Assembly (NCBI GenBank): GCA_002839855.1 | Contig: PGYV01000001.1 | Coordinates: forward strand, 1-64,000 | Reading direction: 5' to 3' | Source: Candidatus Goldiibacteriota bacterium HGW-Goldbacteria-1 | Lineage (GTDB): Bacteria; Oederibacteriota; PGYV01 | Length of the DNA: 64,000 bases | In this document: in pieces, positions 17,301 through 25,604 of the stretch | Numbering within the stretch: the stretch's first letter is position 1 | Layout of the letters: every line of letters starts with the position of its first letter | Translations under genes and position numbers: made by a program | The notes under the pieces: generated by a model | What the model was told of the DNA's origin: nothing | Databases searched by the model: none | The model's input: only the letters and a program-made list of their open reading frames with translations

Positions 17301-17342
17301 AAAAAGCAGACAGGCGGATAAATACCGCCCTGTCTGCTTTTT
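17301..17342. terminator. Rho-independent terminator
   Basis: A 13-bp stem AGCAGACAGGCGG / CCGCCCTGTCTGCT with one bulge, flanked by A- and T-runs, lies between the FG-GAP gene and the PorV-like gene and closes the FG-GAP transcript on the minus strand. Confidence 0.8.
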
Positions 17343-17356
17343 ATACAGATAAAAAA

Positions 17357-18772
17357 CTATTTTACTATTGCAATATTTTTACTTATGACTTTTTCTTTTG
17401 TGATTACCTTAAGAATATATACGCCGTTGGAAACACCCTGTCCAATATCATTAACAAGGTTCCATGTTATGTAATTAATACCTTTTACGGCTTCTGCTTC
17501 GGATATTGTTCTGCTCCATACAAGGTTTCCCTTGATGTCCATAACCGCGATTTTCACTTCCTGTTTTTCCTGAAGAGGAAATCTGAAAGTTGTCTGTGTC
17601 TTTGCGGGGTTGGGGTAATTAAAAACAGTGGCCTTATTCATTTCGGGAATTAATACCGGCTGTTCCTCTTTCTCTTTTTCCTGATATATAACCTTTAACG
17701 TGCCCGTCCTCATGTGAGTAAAGGCAATATCCGGCAGGCCGTCTGCATTAACATCGCCAATTGCCACTTCTACCGGCCCGTAGGTTTTATTTTCATCTTC
17801 AGTTACGGATATACTCTGAGAAAGTTCAAGCTTTCCGTCTTTCTGAATAAGGATATCAATTGTGTCGCTGTCACGGTTTGCGGTTACCACATCAAGCAGC
17901 CCGTCGCCGTTAATATCGCCCACCGCTATTCCGTTAGGCCTTAATCCGTTCAGTTTATAAACCGTCTGTTCCTGCGCAATGCCATTTTTAAATTCTATAA
18001 CAGAGACAGTATTATCGTGAAAATTTGCCGCCACAATATCTTCATTACCGTCGCCCGTGACATCTGCAATTTTTACCTTGCATACCCCTGACCCCGCGGG
18101 TATGTCCGCAGTCTTGGTTATAACACCGTCCTGTTTTTTAATTACGCTAATTGTGGCTGCGGAATAATTTGCAGATAAAATAACCCTTTCATTATTAAGC
18201 CTGCCTATTGCCACGTCCGTGGGGTTTCCCGGAACCGCAATATCAATTTTTTCAATTGCGCCTTTGCTGTCCCTTACCAGCACGGATACTTTACTGTCCG
18301 CATAAACCGCCACCGCAATATCATCTTTTTTAACGCCTTCATTGTCTATTGAACCTATGGCTATACCCACCGGGTATTTTCCGACTTCAACAGTTTCGGA
18401 ATTATTTCCCTGAAACAGCATCACAGTGCCGTCTTCATAATTTGACACGGCAAAATCTGTTATCTTATCATTATTGAAGTCACCTGCAGCCAGACCCCTG
18501 GGTGTATTTCCCGCGGCAATCACGTCTTTCATGCCGTTTCTAAAAATTGATATTGACGAAGTGGGGGTGACATCGCTTCCCTGCCCGATAAGCGTATCTT
18601 CACCAAAATTAGCAACCAGAACTTCATTTTTACCGTCTCCGTTTATATCAGCTATTACAATCCCCCTTGGATAAAGCCCGGAATCATAAGTATTAATGGC
18701 CGAAAGGGTGTTAGCCGAAACCGCTGATGAAATCACAAAAGAAACCAGCATTAAGAAAAGTGTTTTTTTCAT
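17357..18772 (-). CDS. Secreted FG-GAP/VCBS repeat protein with C-terminal sorting-type domain
   Basis: The 471-residue product has a signal peptide (MKKTLFLMLVSFVISSAVSA), then about seven beta-propeller blades of the FG-GAP/VCBS type with Ca-binding loops of the form DINGDGKNE, DFNNDKITD, DVTGDGNED, DINGDGLLD and DVNADGLPD. The last about 85 residues form a FlgD-like beta-domain (VFNYPNPAKTQTTFRFPL to KNIAIVK) of the kind used as a C-terminal sorting signal. The start at 18772 is chosen because GGAGGT precedes it and the signal peptide begins there. It has its own promoter and terminator and is flanked by two PorV/PorQ-like genes. A role in surface adhesion or scaffold is likely but unproven. 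Confidence 0.8.
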   Translation of the reverse strand: MKKTLFLMLVSFVISSAVSANTLSAINTYDSGLYPRGIVIADINGDGKNEVLVANFGEDTLIGQGSDVTPTSSISIFRNGMKDVIAAGNTPRGLAAGDFNNDKITDFAVSNYEDGTVMLFQGNNSETVEVGKYPVGIAIGSIDNEGVKKDDIAVAVYADSKVSVLVRDSKGAIEKIDIAVPGNPTDVAIGRLNNERVILSANYSAATISVIKKQDGVITKTADIPAGSGVCKVKIADVTGDGNEDIVAANFHDNTVSVIEFKNGIAQEQTVYKLNGLRPNGIAVGDINGDGLLDVVTANRDSDTIDILIQKDGKLELSQSISVTEDENKTYGPVEVAIGDVNADGLPDIAFTHMRTGTLKVIYQEKEKEEQPVLIPEMNKATVFNYPNPAKTQTTFRFPLQEKQEVKIAVMDIKGNLVWSRTISEAEAVKGINYITWNLVNDIGQGVSNGVYILKVITKEKVISKNIAIVK

Positions 18773-18788
18773 ACTACCTCCATTTTTA

Positions 18789-18805
18789 TACCGCGTTTCG
18801 CGGTA
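18789..18805 (-). promoter_or_regulatory. Small hairpin in the leader of the FG-GAP gene
   Basis: A perfect seven-bp palindrome TACCGCG / CGCGGTA around a three-base loop lies in the 5' leader, ending about ten bases before the GGAGGT site. It may stabilise the mRNA or tune translation; no known riboswitch is recognised. Confidence 0.35.
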
Positions 18806-18820
18806 ATTGATTCCCATAAA

Positions 18821-18849
18821 ATTATATATTTGCCGCCCTGTATTGTCAA
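18821..18849 (-). promoter_or_regulatory. Consensus sigma70-type promoter
   Basis: On the minus strand a perfect TTGACA (18849-18844) is followed after 17 bases by a perfect TATAAT (18826-18821). This is the best promoter match in the window and points to high constitutive expression of the FG-GAP protein. Confidence 0.85.
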
Positions 18850-18883
18850 GGCACTGATACAGCCACTTTTGAATAAAAATATT

Positions 18884-19843
18884 TTAAGGCAGTTCCACCG
18901 TCATTCCGGCGGAGTGTGTTGATTCAATCATATTAAAACCGCTCATAAAAACGGGTTTATATGTGTAATTAAGCGTTACATCCACGTCAAACTGGGTGAT
19001 TTTAATCCCAAAGCCCGCGGACGCAAAAGATAATGACCTTGAATCAAACGGGGTGTTAAAACCCAGCCTTAAATAAATCATATCCAGCAGGCGGTCTTCC
19101 ATACCAAAGGCCACCCTGGGATAATCATAAAAATCGTGTATGTAATCCAGCGCAATATCAATTTTGTTGTCCTCGTCAAAATCAAACTGATACCGGGCGC
19201 CTATCCTTGCAGTTAAAGGCAGCGGCGCGGATTCGGAAATTATTTTTATGGGAGCGCCAATATTCTGTACCGCAGCCCCAACAGCGAAACCCGACTGCTG
19301 AAAGATATATTTAATCCCTATATCGCCCGCGTAAGTGGTGGCTTTATATATGCCTATATTTTCAAAGATAAGCTTGGCGGCAATTCCAAACCTTAAATCT
19401 TTATAAAATTCTTCCCTGATTATACTGTAAAAGTCATTGGCAAAAACGCCTGCCAGGACAAAATCATAAAATTCAACCGGGGCGTCCTGCGCGTCCGCGT
19501 TGGATATTGCAGGCATGTGCCTGTAAAGGACAGATATGCCCGCGCTTCCTTCTATCAGAGGAGTGTCCACATACCTGCCGAATGCAATATGTTCCACAGA
19601 CATTGAAGCGTATGAAAACATATGGCTGTAAACAAACTGTGTTTTTGTAAGCGATGAAATACCTGCCGGATTATAGAAGATTGCTTCAGTTCCGCTGCCG
19701 GCTGCCGTATACGCGCCTGCCATTCCGGCCGCCCTGTTTCCGGCTTCAACTTTAAGCACATCGCCGCCTGTTTCGCCGCCGCTAAAAATAAATACAGGCA
19801 GTGTCAGCGTGAACAGGGATAAAATTAATAATTTTTTATTCAT
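18884..19843 (-). CDS. PorV/PorQ-like outer-membrane barrel protein, second copy
   Basis: The 319-residue product has a signal peptide (MNKKLLILSLFTLTLPVFIFS) and the PorV-type start GGDVLKVEAGNRAAGMAGAY followed by AIFYNPAGISSL, the same layout as the 16370-17281 protein. Barrel strands follow, with repeated aromatic-rich segments such as FDFDEDNKIDIALDYIHDF near residue 220. GGAG precedes the ATG. It directly follows the GT2 gene and precedes the FG-GAP gene. It could shuttle or bind C-terminally tagged surface proteins by analogy with PorV; it may instead be a FadL-like or unknown barrel. Confidence 0.78.
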   Translation of the reverse strand: MNKKLLILSLFTLTLPVFIFSGGETGGDVLKVEAGNRAAGMAGAYTAAGSGTEAIFYNPAGISSLTKTQFVYSHMFSYASMSVEHIAFGRYVDTPLIEGSAGISVLYRHMPAISNADAQDAPVEFYDFVLAGVFANDFYSIIREEFYKDLRFGIAAKLIFENIGIYKATTYAGDIGIKYIFQQSGFAVGAAVQNIGAPIKIISESAPLPLTARIGARYQFDFDEDNKIDIALDYIHDFYDYPRVAFGMEDRLLDMIYLRLGFNTPFDSRSLSFASAGFGIKITQFDVDVTLNYTYKPVFMSGFNMIESTHSAGMTVELP

Positions 19844-19856
19844 CGTTCTCCATAAA

Positions 19857-20561
19857 TCAGTTTTTAATTTTTTTTACTTTCTGAATTTTTCCGTAAAGCC
19901 TGATAAGTTCCTTAAACGCCTTTAAAATTACACCGGGCTTGGCACCGGTCTGCGTTCCCGCCACCCTTGGATAGTGGTGCACGCCTATCTGCCCTATTTT
20001 ATACCCAAGCTTTTTTGTCTTTGCAAGAAGTTCCGTGGATATCATGGCGCCCTCGGCTTCCGGCTGCGCGTTGTCTATAATTTCTTTCCTGAAAAGCTTA
20101 AACGCGCAGTCAACGTCCTTAACCCAGAATCCAAGCAGGGTCTTTACCAGAAGCCCCCACATGAACGCGTTAAGTTTTCTGTTAAACGGGTCCTGCCTTT
20201 TAATCCTGTACCCATTTATAAAATCGTATTTATCCGTCATATTTACCAGAAGGGGAATTTCCGCCACGTCAAACTGAGCGTCGCCGTCAGTAAAAAACAC
20301 CCATTCAAATTTAGATGCATACAACCCGGACTTTACCGCGCCGCCATATCCTTTATTCTTTTCATGATTAATAAGTTTTATATGGCTGTCCTGCTTTATC
20401 ACTTCTTCCGCAGCTTCCTTAGTTTTGTCTTTGGAACAGTCATTTACTATTATTACTTCATAATCCTCACAGATACCGGCAAGTACCTTTGAGGTTTTAA
20501 GCGCAAGAGCGCCTACGTTTGCTTCTTCGTTGTATGCCGGAAAAAAAGCTGATATTTTCAA
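19857..20561 (-). CDS. Family 2 glycosyltransferase (dolichol-/undecaprenyl-phosphate sugar transferase type)
   Basis: The 234-residue GT-A enzyme starts ISAFFPAYNEEANV, has the DCSKDKTKE motif near residue 42 and the DGDAQFD metal-binding motif (DxD) near residue 93, then the family's DVDCAFKLFRK block. It resembles DPM1-like and polyprenyl-phosphate glycosyltransferases without membrane helices. It would move a sugar from a nucleotide to a lipid carrier or glycan at the cytoplasmic face. The start is TTG at 20561 with GGAGG seven bases upstream. It follows the FAD oxidoreductase with 12 bases between, so they share a transcript. Confidence 0.87.
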   Translation of the reverse strand: MKISAFFPAYNEEANVGALALKTSKVLAGICEDYEVIIVNDCSKDKTKEAAEEVIKQDSHIKLINHEKNKGYGGAVKSGLYASKFEWVFFTDGDAQFDVAEIPLLVNMTDKYDFINGYRIKRQDPFNRKLNAFMWGLLVKTLLGFWVKDVDCAFKLFRKEIIDNAQPEAEGAMISTELLAKTKKLGYKIGQIGVHHYPRVAGTQTGAKPGVILKAFKELIRLYGKIQKVKKIKN

Positions 20562-20573
20562 GTATTACCTCCG

Positions 20574-21878
20574 TTACGCTTTATTATCTTCCATCATTAT
20601 ATTGCTTACTTCGTTGCCAAGTTTTACGCTGTAGCTCATACCCCTGTCTTCGGGATATACCTGCGTCATATTGGCGGAATAAAGCCCTTTTATGGGCGTC
20701 CTGTAATCAAGCTTGATTTTTGAAAATTCAAGCCCCACTATAGGCTGGGAATAAGGCGCCCTTTTCACCCTGTATTCAAGCACATCATCCGAGCTGAACT
20801 CCGGAAATATCTTTTTAAGATAGTCAAAGAACGTGTCTTTAACCTTTTCATCTGAAGCTTTATAAAGTTCATCTTCGGTATTAAGATACTTGCTTAAATA
20901 TACAACCGTGTCGCCGCCGTAAAATTCCCCGGGCACAAGGTTGGTGTGTTCAATTACCGCCACAAACGGGCTGTCTTTTTCCGCCACATTAAGCCAGTAG
21001 GTTTTGCTTAGCGATTTTTTTGTCCTCATAATTAAATTCATCGCGCCGTGATATTTCATCTTTGAAAGCCTTTCGTCATACTCTTTATCAAAAGATACAA
21101 GTTTGCGCGAAATAGCCGGAGCGCAGGTTAAGACAACAGAATCCATTATATGTTCCTGCCCGTTTACCACAACACCCTTTACTTTGCCGTTGTCCAGCAC
21201 CACTTTACTGATAGGGGTGTTTTTCATTATTCTGGCGCCCTCTTTTAATGCAGCGTTTTCAAGGGTGTCCACAAGCACCTGATAACTGCCTTTCATGTAA
21301 CCCAGAACTTCCTTGGCCCCGCCGCCTTCACGCGACGCCACCCTTGAATGAATCCTGCCGTACAGCCACGTCATTGCCACTGTGTCCGCAAGCGGCCCAA
21401 ACTTCTGGTTCATTAAAGGGCCCCATACTTTATCATAAACATTCTTTGACACATATTTAGAGACCCACTCTTTTGCTGTAATTTTTTCATATTTTTTCCA
21501 ATCATTTACGCGCTGAAGGTAAAGCGCCATAAGCCCAAGTTTTATCCTGTCAATAATAGGAAGTACAGGGAATGATAAAAGGTCCATAGGGGTGGTAAAA
21601 GGATATGTTTTTCCGCCGGTATAAAAACCCACTTTTGATTCTATCCACATCATCTGCGATTCAAGCTGAAGTTCATCAATTAAATTTACTATATCAAGGT
21701 CGCTCTTGAAAATATGCCTGTAAAACATGTCAAGTTTTGTGCCGGCAAAATCCATACTTTGCGCAAGCCCGCCAAGTTTTTCTTCCGCTTCAAAAACAAA
21801 TACCTGGTGCCCTGCCTTTGATAATCTGTATGCGGCGACCAGCCCTGCTATGCCTCCGCCAACCACGCCTGTCAACAT
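20574..21878 (-). CDS. FAD-dependent amine-oxidase-like oxidoreductase
   Basis: The 434-residue protein begins with the FAD-binding VVGGGIAGLVAAYRL motif and the FEAEEKLGGLAQS second dinucleotide motif, then the protoporphyrinogen oxidase/amine-oxidase-like fold, ending in GLYSANMTQVYPEDRGMSY that closes the FAD site. Such proteins next to glycosyltransferases are common in polysaccharide clusters, where they may act on sugar or lipid substrates, like UDP-galactopyranose mutase relatives; haem synthesis is less likely here as no hem genes are near. AAAGGAGG precedes the ATG. A second member of the family lies at 43189. Confidence 0.82.
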   Translation of the reverse strand: MLTGVVGGGIAGLVAAYRLSKAGHQVFVFEAEEKLGGLAQSMDFAGTKLDMFYRHIFKSDLDIVNLIDELQLESQMMWIESKVGFYTGGKTYPFTTPMDLLSFPVLPIIDRIKLGLMALYLQRVNDWKKYEKITAKEWVSKYVSKNVYDKVWGPLMNQKFGPLADTVAMTWLYGRIHSRVASREGGGAKEVLGYMKGSYQVLVDTLENAALKEGARIMKNTPISKVVLDNGKVKGVVVNGQEHIMDSVVLTCAPAISRKLVSFDKEYDERLSKMKYHGAMNLIMRTKKSLSKTYWLNVAEKDSPFVAVIEHTNLVPGEFYGGDTVVYLSKYLNTEDELYKASDEKVKDTFFDYLKKIFPEFSSDDVLEYRVKRAPYSQPIVGLEFSKIKLDYRTPIKGLYSANMTQVYPEDRGMSYSVKLGNEVSNIMMEDNKA

Positions 21879-21998
21879 AATTCCTCCTTTAAATACATAT
21901 AATAAGAGAGTATATCATATATGACAGCTTTCTTGGTATACGAAATTTAAACGGGAAGAAGCCCCTGAATTCCTTTTAAAATTAAGGCATTTCCCCGT

Positions 21999-22027
21999 TT
22001 GACAAATACCGCACTTTGACCTAAAAT
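21999..22027 (+). promoter_or_regulatory. Sigma70-type promoter of the CBS-GGDEF gene
   Basis: TTGACA (21999-22004) and TAAAAT (22022-22027) are spaced by 17 bases. Transcription would start near 22034, only 14 bases before the ATG, with AGGAGG in between. Confidence 0.8.
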
Positions 22028-22047
22028 CTTAACAACAGGAGGTACTT

Positions 22048-22965
22048 ATGGTAAAAATCAGTGATGTTATGATGACAGATGTTCTGACAGCCGCAAAAAC
22101 AGATACAATCCTTGATATGTCAAAGCGGCTTCAGGCGCACCGCATAGGCGCTATTGTGATTGTGGATAATAACCATTACCCTGTCGGAATAGTCTCCGAA
22201 AGGGATATAATACGCTCCATTACCGTATATAAGGAACAGACACTTAATAAACAGGCGCAGGATATTATGAGCTCCCCTGTGCTTACGCTGGAACCTGACC
22301 AGGATATTGAAACAGCAGCCACCTTAATGTCGCTTAATATGATAAGAAGAATACCCATCACAAAAAATGATAAATTAATCGGCATAATTTCCTACCGTGA
22401 TATAACAAACGCGCTCCGTAAAAGTTATTATATGCTGGAAGAAAAAACAGAGACACTGGAAGACAAAGCCAACCGCGACCCTTTAACGGGGCTCTTTAAC
22501 AAAGGGTACCTTGAAGAACAGCTTAAGTACCAGTTTGAACTTTCAAAGCGCTCCGGCAACCCGATGACAGTGATGTTTCTTGACATTGATTTCTTTAAAA
22601 AGGTCAACGATACTTACGGCCATCAGTGCGGCGACGATGTGTTAAAAAGAATAGCCGCAATACTTAAAGATAAATCCCGCGCCATAAATGTTGTGGGACG
22701 TTACGGCGGAGAAGAGTTCATGGTGATAGGCCCTGTATCCGACTACAAATCAGCTCTATATCTTGGAGAAAGGATTCGTACGGCAGTGGAAAAAGAAGAC
22801 TTTGCATGTAATAACATTAAATTCAACATTACAATCAGCATAGGAATTTCTGTGTGGAACAATACAACACCATCCGTAAAAGAACTGGTTAAATTCGCGG
22901 ATGAGGCATTGTATACGGCAAAACGCAACGGAAGAAATCAGGTAAGGATGTACGAGGGAGTTTAG
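22048..22965 (+). CDS. CBS-pair diguanylate cyclase (CBS-CBS-GGDEF)
   Basis: The 305-residue soluble protein has two CBS domains (about 1-60 and 70-130; VGIVSERDI and IGIISYRDI are their typical ends), a short coiled-coil linker and a GGDEF domain (about 137-303). The active loop is GGEEF at 220-224, a functional variant, and the metal Asp in FLDIDFFKKVND is present, so c-di-GMP synthesis from two GTP is expected. CBS pairs usually bind AMP, ATP or SAM, so output may follow energy state. The inhibitory I-site reads R211-A-I-N214, with Asn where Asp is usual. It is a lone plus-strand gene with a promoter at 21999-22027. Confidence 0.92.
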   Translation: MVKISDVMMTDVLTAAKTDTILDMSKRLQAHRIGAIVIVDNNHYPVGIVSERDIIRSITVYKEQTLNKQAQDIMSSPVLTLEPDQDIETAATLMSLNMIRRIPITKNDKLIGIISYRDITNALRKSYYMLEEKTETLEDKANRDPLTGLFNKGYLEEQLKYQFELSKRSGNPMTVMFLDIDFFKKVNDTYGHQCGDDVLKRIAAILKDKSRAINVVGRYGGEEFMVIGPVSDYKSALYLGERIRTAVEKEDFACNNIKFNITISIGISVWNNTTPSVKELVKFADEALYTAKRNGRNQVRMYEGV

Positions 22966-23016
22966 ATGCTTGGAGGGTTGGAGGGTTAGATGCTTGGATA
23001 CTTGGAGGCTTGGAAA
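22964..23016 (+). repeat. GATGCTTGGA-type low-complexity repeat
   Basis: Tandem variants of AGATGCTTGGA, GGGTTGGA and TACTTGGA follow the stop of the GGDEF gene. The same word family occurs at 60785-60833 and, inverted, at 60954-60989. Confidence 0.6.
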
Positions 23017-23020
23017 TTCT

Positions 23021-23047
23021 GCGGGACGCGCAGGAGCACGTCCCCTA
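23021..23047 (-). repeat. REP-like hairpin with GTAG head
   Basis: On the minus strand GTAG precedes arms GGGACGTGC and GCGCGTCCC around TCCT. It is nearly identical to 119-146, including the flanking TTTTTGTAG. It lies between convergent genes. Confidence 0.65.
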
Positions 23048-23089
23048 CAAAAACAAAAATTATATTGTTAATAAAACTTCTGATTTTAC

Positions 23090-23689
23090 TTAACCAACTT
23101 TCCCGTCAACAGGTTCTTCTGAGCCGCTAAGCTGCTGAGCAGCTGAGCTGCCGTCTTTCTTCGTCTGTTCAAATAAAAAATACAAAAATCCCACAGTAAG
23201 CGGGAAGGTAAGAATCCAGCCTGCCAGCATCTGTATCCCGATAAGGTTTATCAGCCAAAGGACAAGCACAATTACCACATGCCCCATAAGATTATTTGCA
23301 ATTGCCGCTTTTGCACTTAATTTCAACGAAGCCATAATCCCCTGATTTTCAAAAGCCATATAATAAGGCGCATATACAAACAAGGCCATAATAAGAAGCC
23401 CCGGAAATATAATAAAAACAAGTCCGGCTGCGGACATTATAAATATCAGCAGCCCCAGGCCAAACATGGGCGCAAGAAGATTCATAAATTTGAACAGGTC
23501 CTGAAAATCCGCTTTTTCTCCCGCGGATATTTTTATAATTACATTGGCAAGCCCCGCTGCCATAACAGGATATAAGATTCCCAGCGTCACCGAAGACAGC
23601 ATACCCGCCGTTAAACCCGCCAGCAATATAAAAACCGGTTCTTTCTTTAATGCCTGTATCGGCTTTTCAACAGCCAGTTTTATTTTCAT
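23090..23689 (-). CDS. Integral membrane protein, function unknown
   Basis: The 199-residue product has about five hydrophobic segments (about 18-40, 70-90, 92-112, 128-150, 155-175) and a Gln/Ser-rich cytoplasmic tail. The pattern, with an N-terminal amphipathic stretch IQALKKEPVFILLAGLT and long loops with YAPYYMAFENQG, resembles DUF4013-like or glycerophosphodiesterase-membrane-type proteins, but no catalytic motif is seen. Its start overlaps the ribF stop (ATGA), so it is the last gene of the rimP-nusA-infB operon. Confidence 0.6.
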   Translation of the reverse strand: MKIKLAVEKPIQALKKEPVFILLAGLTAGMLSSVTLGILYPVMAAGLANVIIKISAGEKADFQDLFKFMNLLAPMFGLGLLIFIMSAAGLVFIIFPGLLIMALFVYAPYYMAFENQGIMASLKLSAKAAIANNLMGHVVIVLVLWLINLIGIQMLAGWILTFPLTVGFLYFLFEQTKKDGSSAAQQLSGSEEPVDGKVG

Positions 23690-24630
23690 ATGGTTTTACT
23701 TCCTTTTGGCGCTTTTTTATATTTACGCCTTATATAATTTATATCCTGATTTATCTTTGCAATAAGCGCATCCTTATTCTTAAACTTCTTTTCGTCCCTT
23801 ATGTGCTCTAAAAATTCCACTTTCAGTTTTTTGCCGTAAATAACTGAATCAAAATCAAATATAAAAACCTCTATAAGCGCCGCCTTTTCCTGCTTAAGCG
23901 TCGGCGCAAAACCAATATTTGCCGCGCCTGTATATCTGTGGCCGTTATAATCCACGGCTACCGCCCACACGCCCCTTGCCGGTATTTCTTCATACTTTAT
24001 CTTAATATTGGCGGTGGGGAATCCAATGTCCCTGCCTATGTGCCGCCCTTCAATCACTTCCCCGTCAATTGTATAAGGCCTGCCAAGCATTTTATTTACA
24101 AGTTTTATGTCTCCCTGCGCAAGTTTTTCTCTTATGATTGTGGAGCTTACTTTGTAACCATCCACCATTTTATCCGGAACTATTTTTACAGAAAAGCCCA
24201 GTTCCTTTGACATTTTTTTTAACAGTGCCACATTCCCCCGGCCGCCGCGGCCAAATACAAAATCCGAACCCGCCACTATAGATTTCATATTAAGTTTTCC
24301 GCACAGGATATCTTTTACAAAATTTTCCGGTTCTACACGCGATACTTTTGAAATATCAAGCAGAACGCAGATATCAATACCGTGTTTTTCTATAATTTCA
24401 ATGTTATGTGAGTGCTTTTTTATGAGTTTAAGTTCGGTATTTTTTGAAAAATATCTGTCAGGGTGTCCGGAAAATGTAACAAGTATGCTTTTCCCATGAA
24501 TAGCGGCCGCTTCTTTTTTCACGACATTTATCAGGGATAAATGCCCGGTGTGAACGCCGTCAAAGACTCCGACTGTTACGGCGCTTTTGGTTTTTAATTT
24601 AAGGTTCTTAACAGTTTTTATAATCTTCAT
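23686..24630 (-). CDS. ribF: Bifunctional riboflavin kinase / FMN adenylyltransferase
   Basis: This 314-residue enzyme makes FMN and FAD from riboflavin. The adenylyltransferase half has GVFDGVHTGHLSLI (HxGH-type nucleotide site) and the STIIREKLAQGDI block; the kinase half (about 180-305) has GRDIGFPTANI, the typical flavokinase motif, and RHIGRDIGFPT. Length agrees with the family (about 310). It lies two bases after nrnA and overlaps a membrane-protein gene. In many bacteria truB precedes ribF and rpsO follows; neither is present here. Confidence 0.95.
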   Translation of the reverse strand: MKIIKTVKNLKLKTKSAVTVGVFDGVHTGHLSLINVVKKEAAAIHGKSILVTFSGHPDRYFSKNTELKLIKKHSHNIEIIEKHGIDICVLLDISKVSRVEPENFVKDILCGKLNMKSIVAGSDFVFGRGGRGNVALLKKMSKELGFSVKIVPDKMVDGYKVSSTIIREKLAQGDIKLVNKMLGRPYTIDGEVIEGRHIGRDIGFPTANIKIKYEEIPARGVWAVAVDYNGHRYTGAANIGFAPTLKQEKAALIEVFIFDFDSVIYGKKLKVEFLEHIRDEKKFKNKDALIAKINQDINYIRRKYKKAPKGSKTI

Positions 24631-24632
24631 TT

Positions 24633-25604
24633 TTACTTCTTTCTTGTCTTAAAGTATTTCCTTATCTCTGAAATGACAAGTTTTTCCGCTTCTTTTACCG
24701 GTTTTTTTATAAAGCATCCTGACGCGTACTTATGCCCGCCGCCGTTTAATTCCGTGGCTATCATATTGACATCAACGCCGTGTTTTGACCTGAAAGAGAC
24801 CTTTACGGAATCAGCGGTGACTTCCTTAAAAAGCACGGCGATATCAACGCCCCTTATCGACCTGATTGAATTTATGAAATTATCCGTATCGCTTTCTTTG
24901 GCGCCGGTTTCCTTAAACATCTTTTTTGTCACCACGCTCCACGCCGCTTTGCCTTCAAACTTTAAAGCGGTAAGCATTTTTGCCATAAGCCTGGTGCTGG
25001 AAAGCGTTGTGGCGTAAACTTCGCCTGATATCTGATTGGGATTTGCCCCGGCCTTAATAAGTTCCGCTGTCACCTGATGAACTTCGGGCGAGGTATTGGA
25101 ATAAGCAAAAGACCCTGTGTCTGTAACTATCGCGGTATATAAACCGCAGGCAACATCTTTGCTTATTTTCCACCCGTTGAATTGCATAAACTGATACAGC
25201 TGCATGCCTACGGCCGCGGCTTTTGGTTCCACCACATTTAAATCGCCGTACATGACGTTTCCCAGATGGTGGTCTATATTAATGGTCCGCTTTGCCTGTT
25301 TTATATGGTCAATTATATGTCCGTTTCTTGCCAGATCCGGGCATTCAAGAAAAATAGCAAGGTCATAACAGCCCTTAACCTTATTGATATTCTTAATTTT
25401 TCCGCTTGAAGGCAGAAATCTGTATATATCCGGAAGCGGATCCCTGTTGATAAAATCCACTTTTTTTCCCATCTTTGAAAGCACGCTTACAAGCGCGGAA
25501 CCGGAACCAAGCCCGTCGCCGTCAGGGTTGATATGCGTGGTAAGCAGTATACTGTGGGATTTTTTTATTAACGCGGCAATATCACTCGCCTGTTTTTTTG
25601 TCAT
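24633..25604 (-). CDS. nrnA: NrnA-type nanoRNase / pAp phosphatase (DHH family)
   Basis: The 323-residue phosphoesterase has the DHH-family motifs: NPDGDGLGSG near residue 26, DHHLGN near 112 (the DHH motif), TDTGSF near 165, and the DHHA1 signature GGGHKYASGC near the C-terminus. NrnA removes short RNA oligonucleotides and converts pAp to AMP. It sits between rbfA, which it overlaps by 23 bases, and ribF, the usual place in Firmicutes and many candidate phyla. All metal-binding residues appear intact. Confidence 0.94.
   Translation of the reverse strand: MTKKQASDIAALIKKSHSILLTTHINPDGDGLGSGSALVSVLSKMGKKVDFINRDPLPDIYRFLPSSGKIKNINKVKGCYDLAIFLECPDLARNGHIIDHIKQAKRTINIDHHLGNVMYGDLNVVEPKAAAVGMQLYQFMQFNGWKISKDVACGLYTAIVTDTGSFAYSNTSPEVHQVTAELIKAGANPNQISGEVYATTLSSTRLMAKMLTALKFEGKAAWSVVTKKMFKETGAKESDTDNFINSIRSIRGVDIAVLFKEVTADSVKVSFRSKHGVDVNMIATELNGGGHKYASGCFIKKPVKEAEKLVISEIRKYFKTRKK

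Noticed and set aside
19974-20492. 172-codon frame on the plus strand
   Set aside because: It is the shadow of the GT2 gene; the antisense peptide has no recognisable domain.
20574-21878. Annotation as protoporphyrinogen oxidase
   Set aside because: The fold is shared, but no haem-synthesis gene is near and the gene is coupled to a glycosyltransferase, so a glycan role is more likely.
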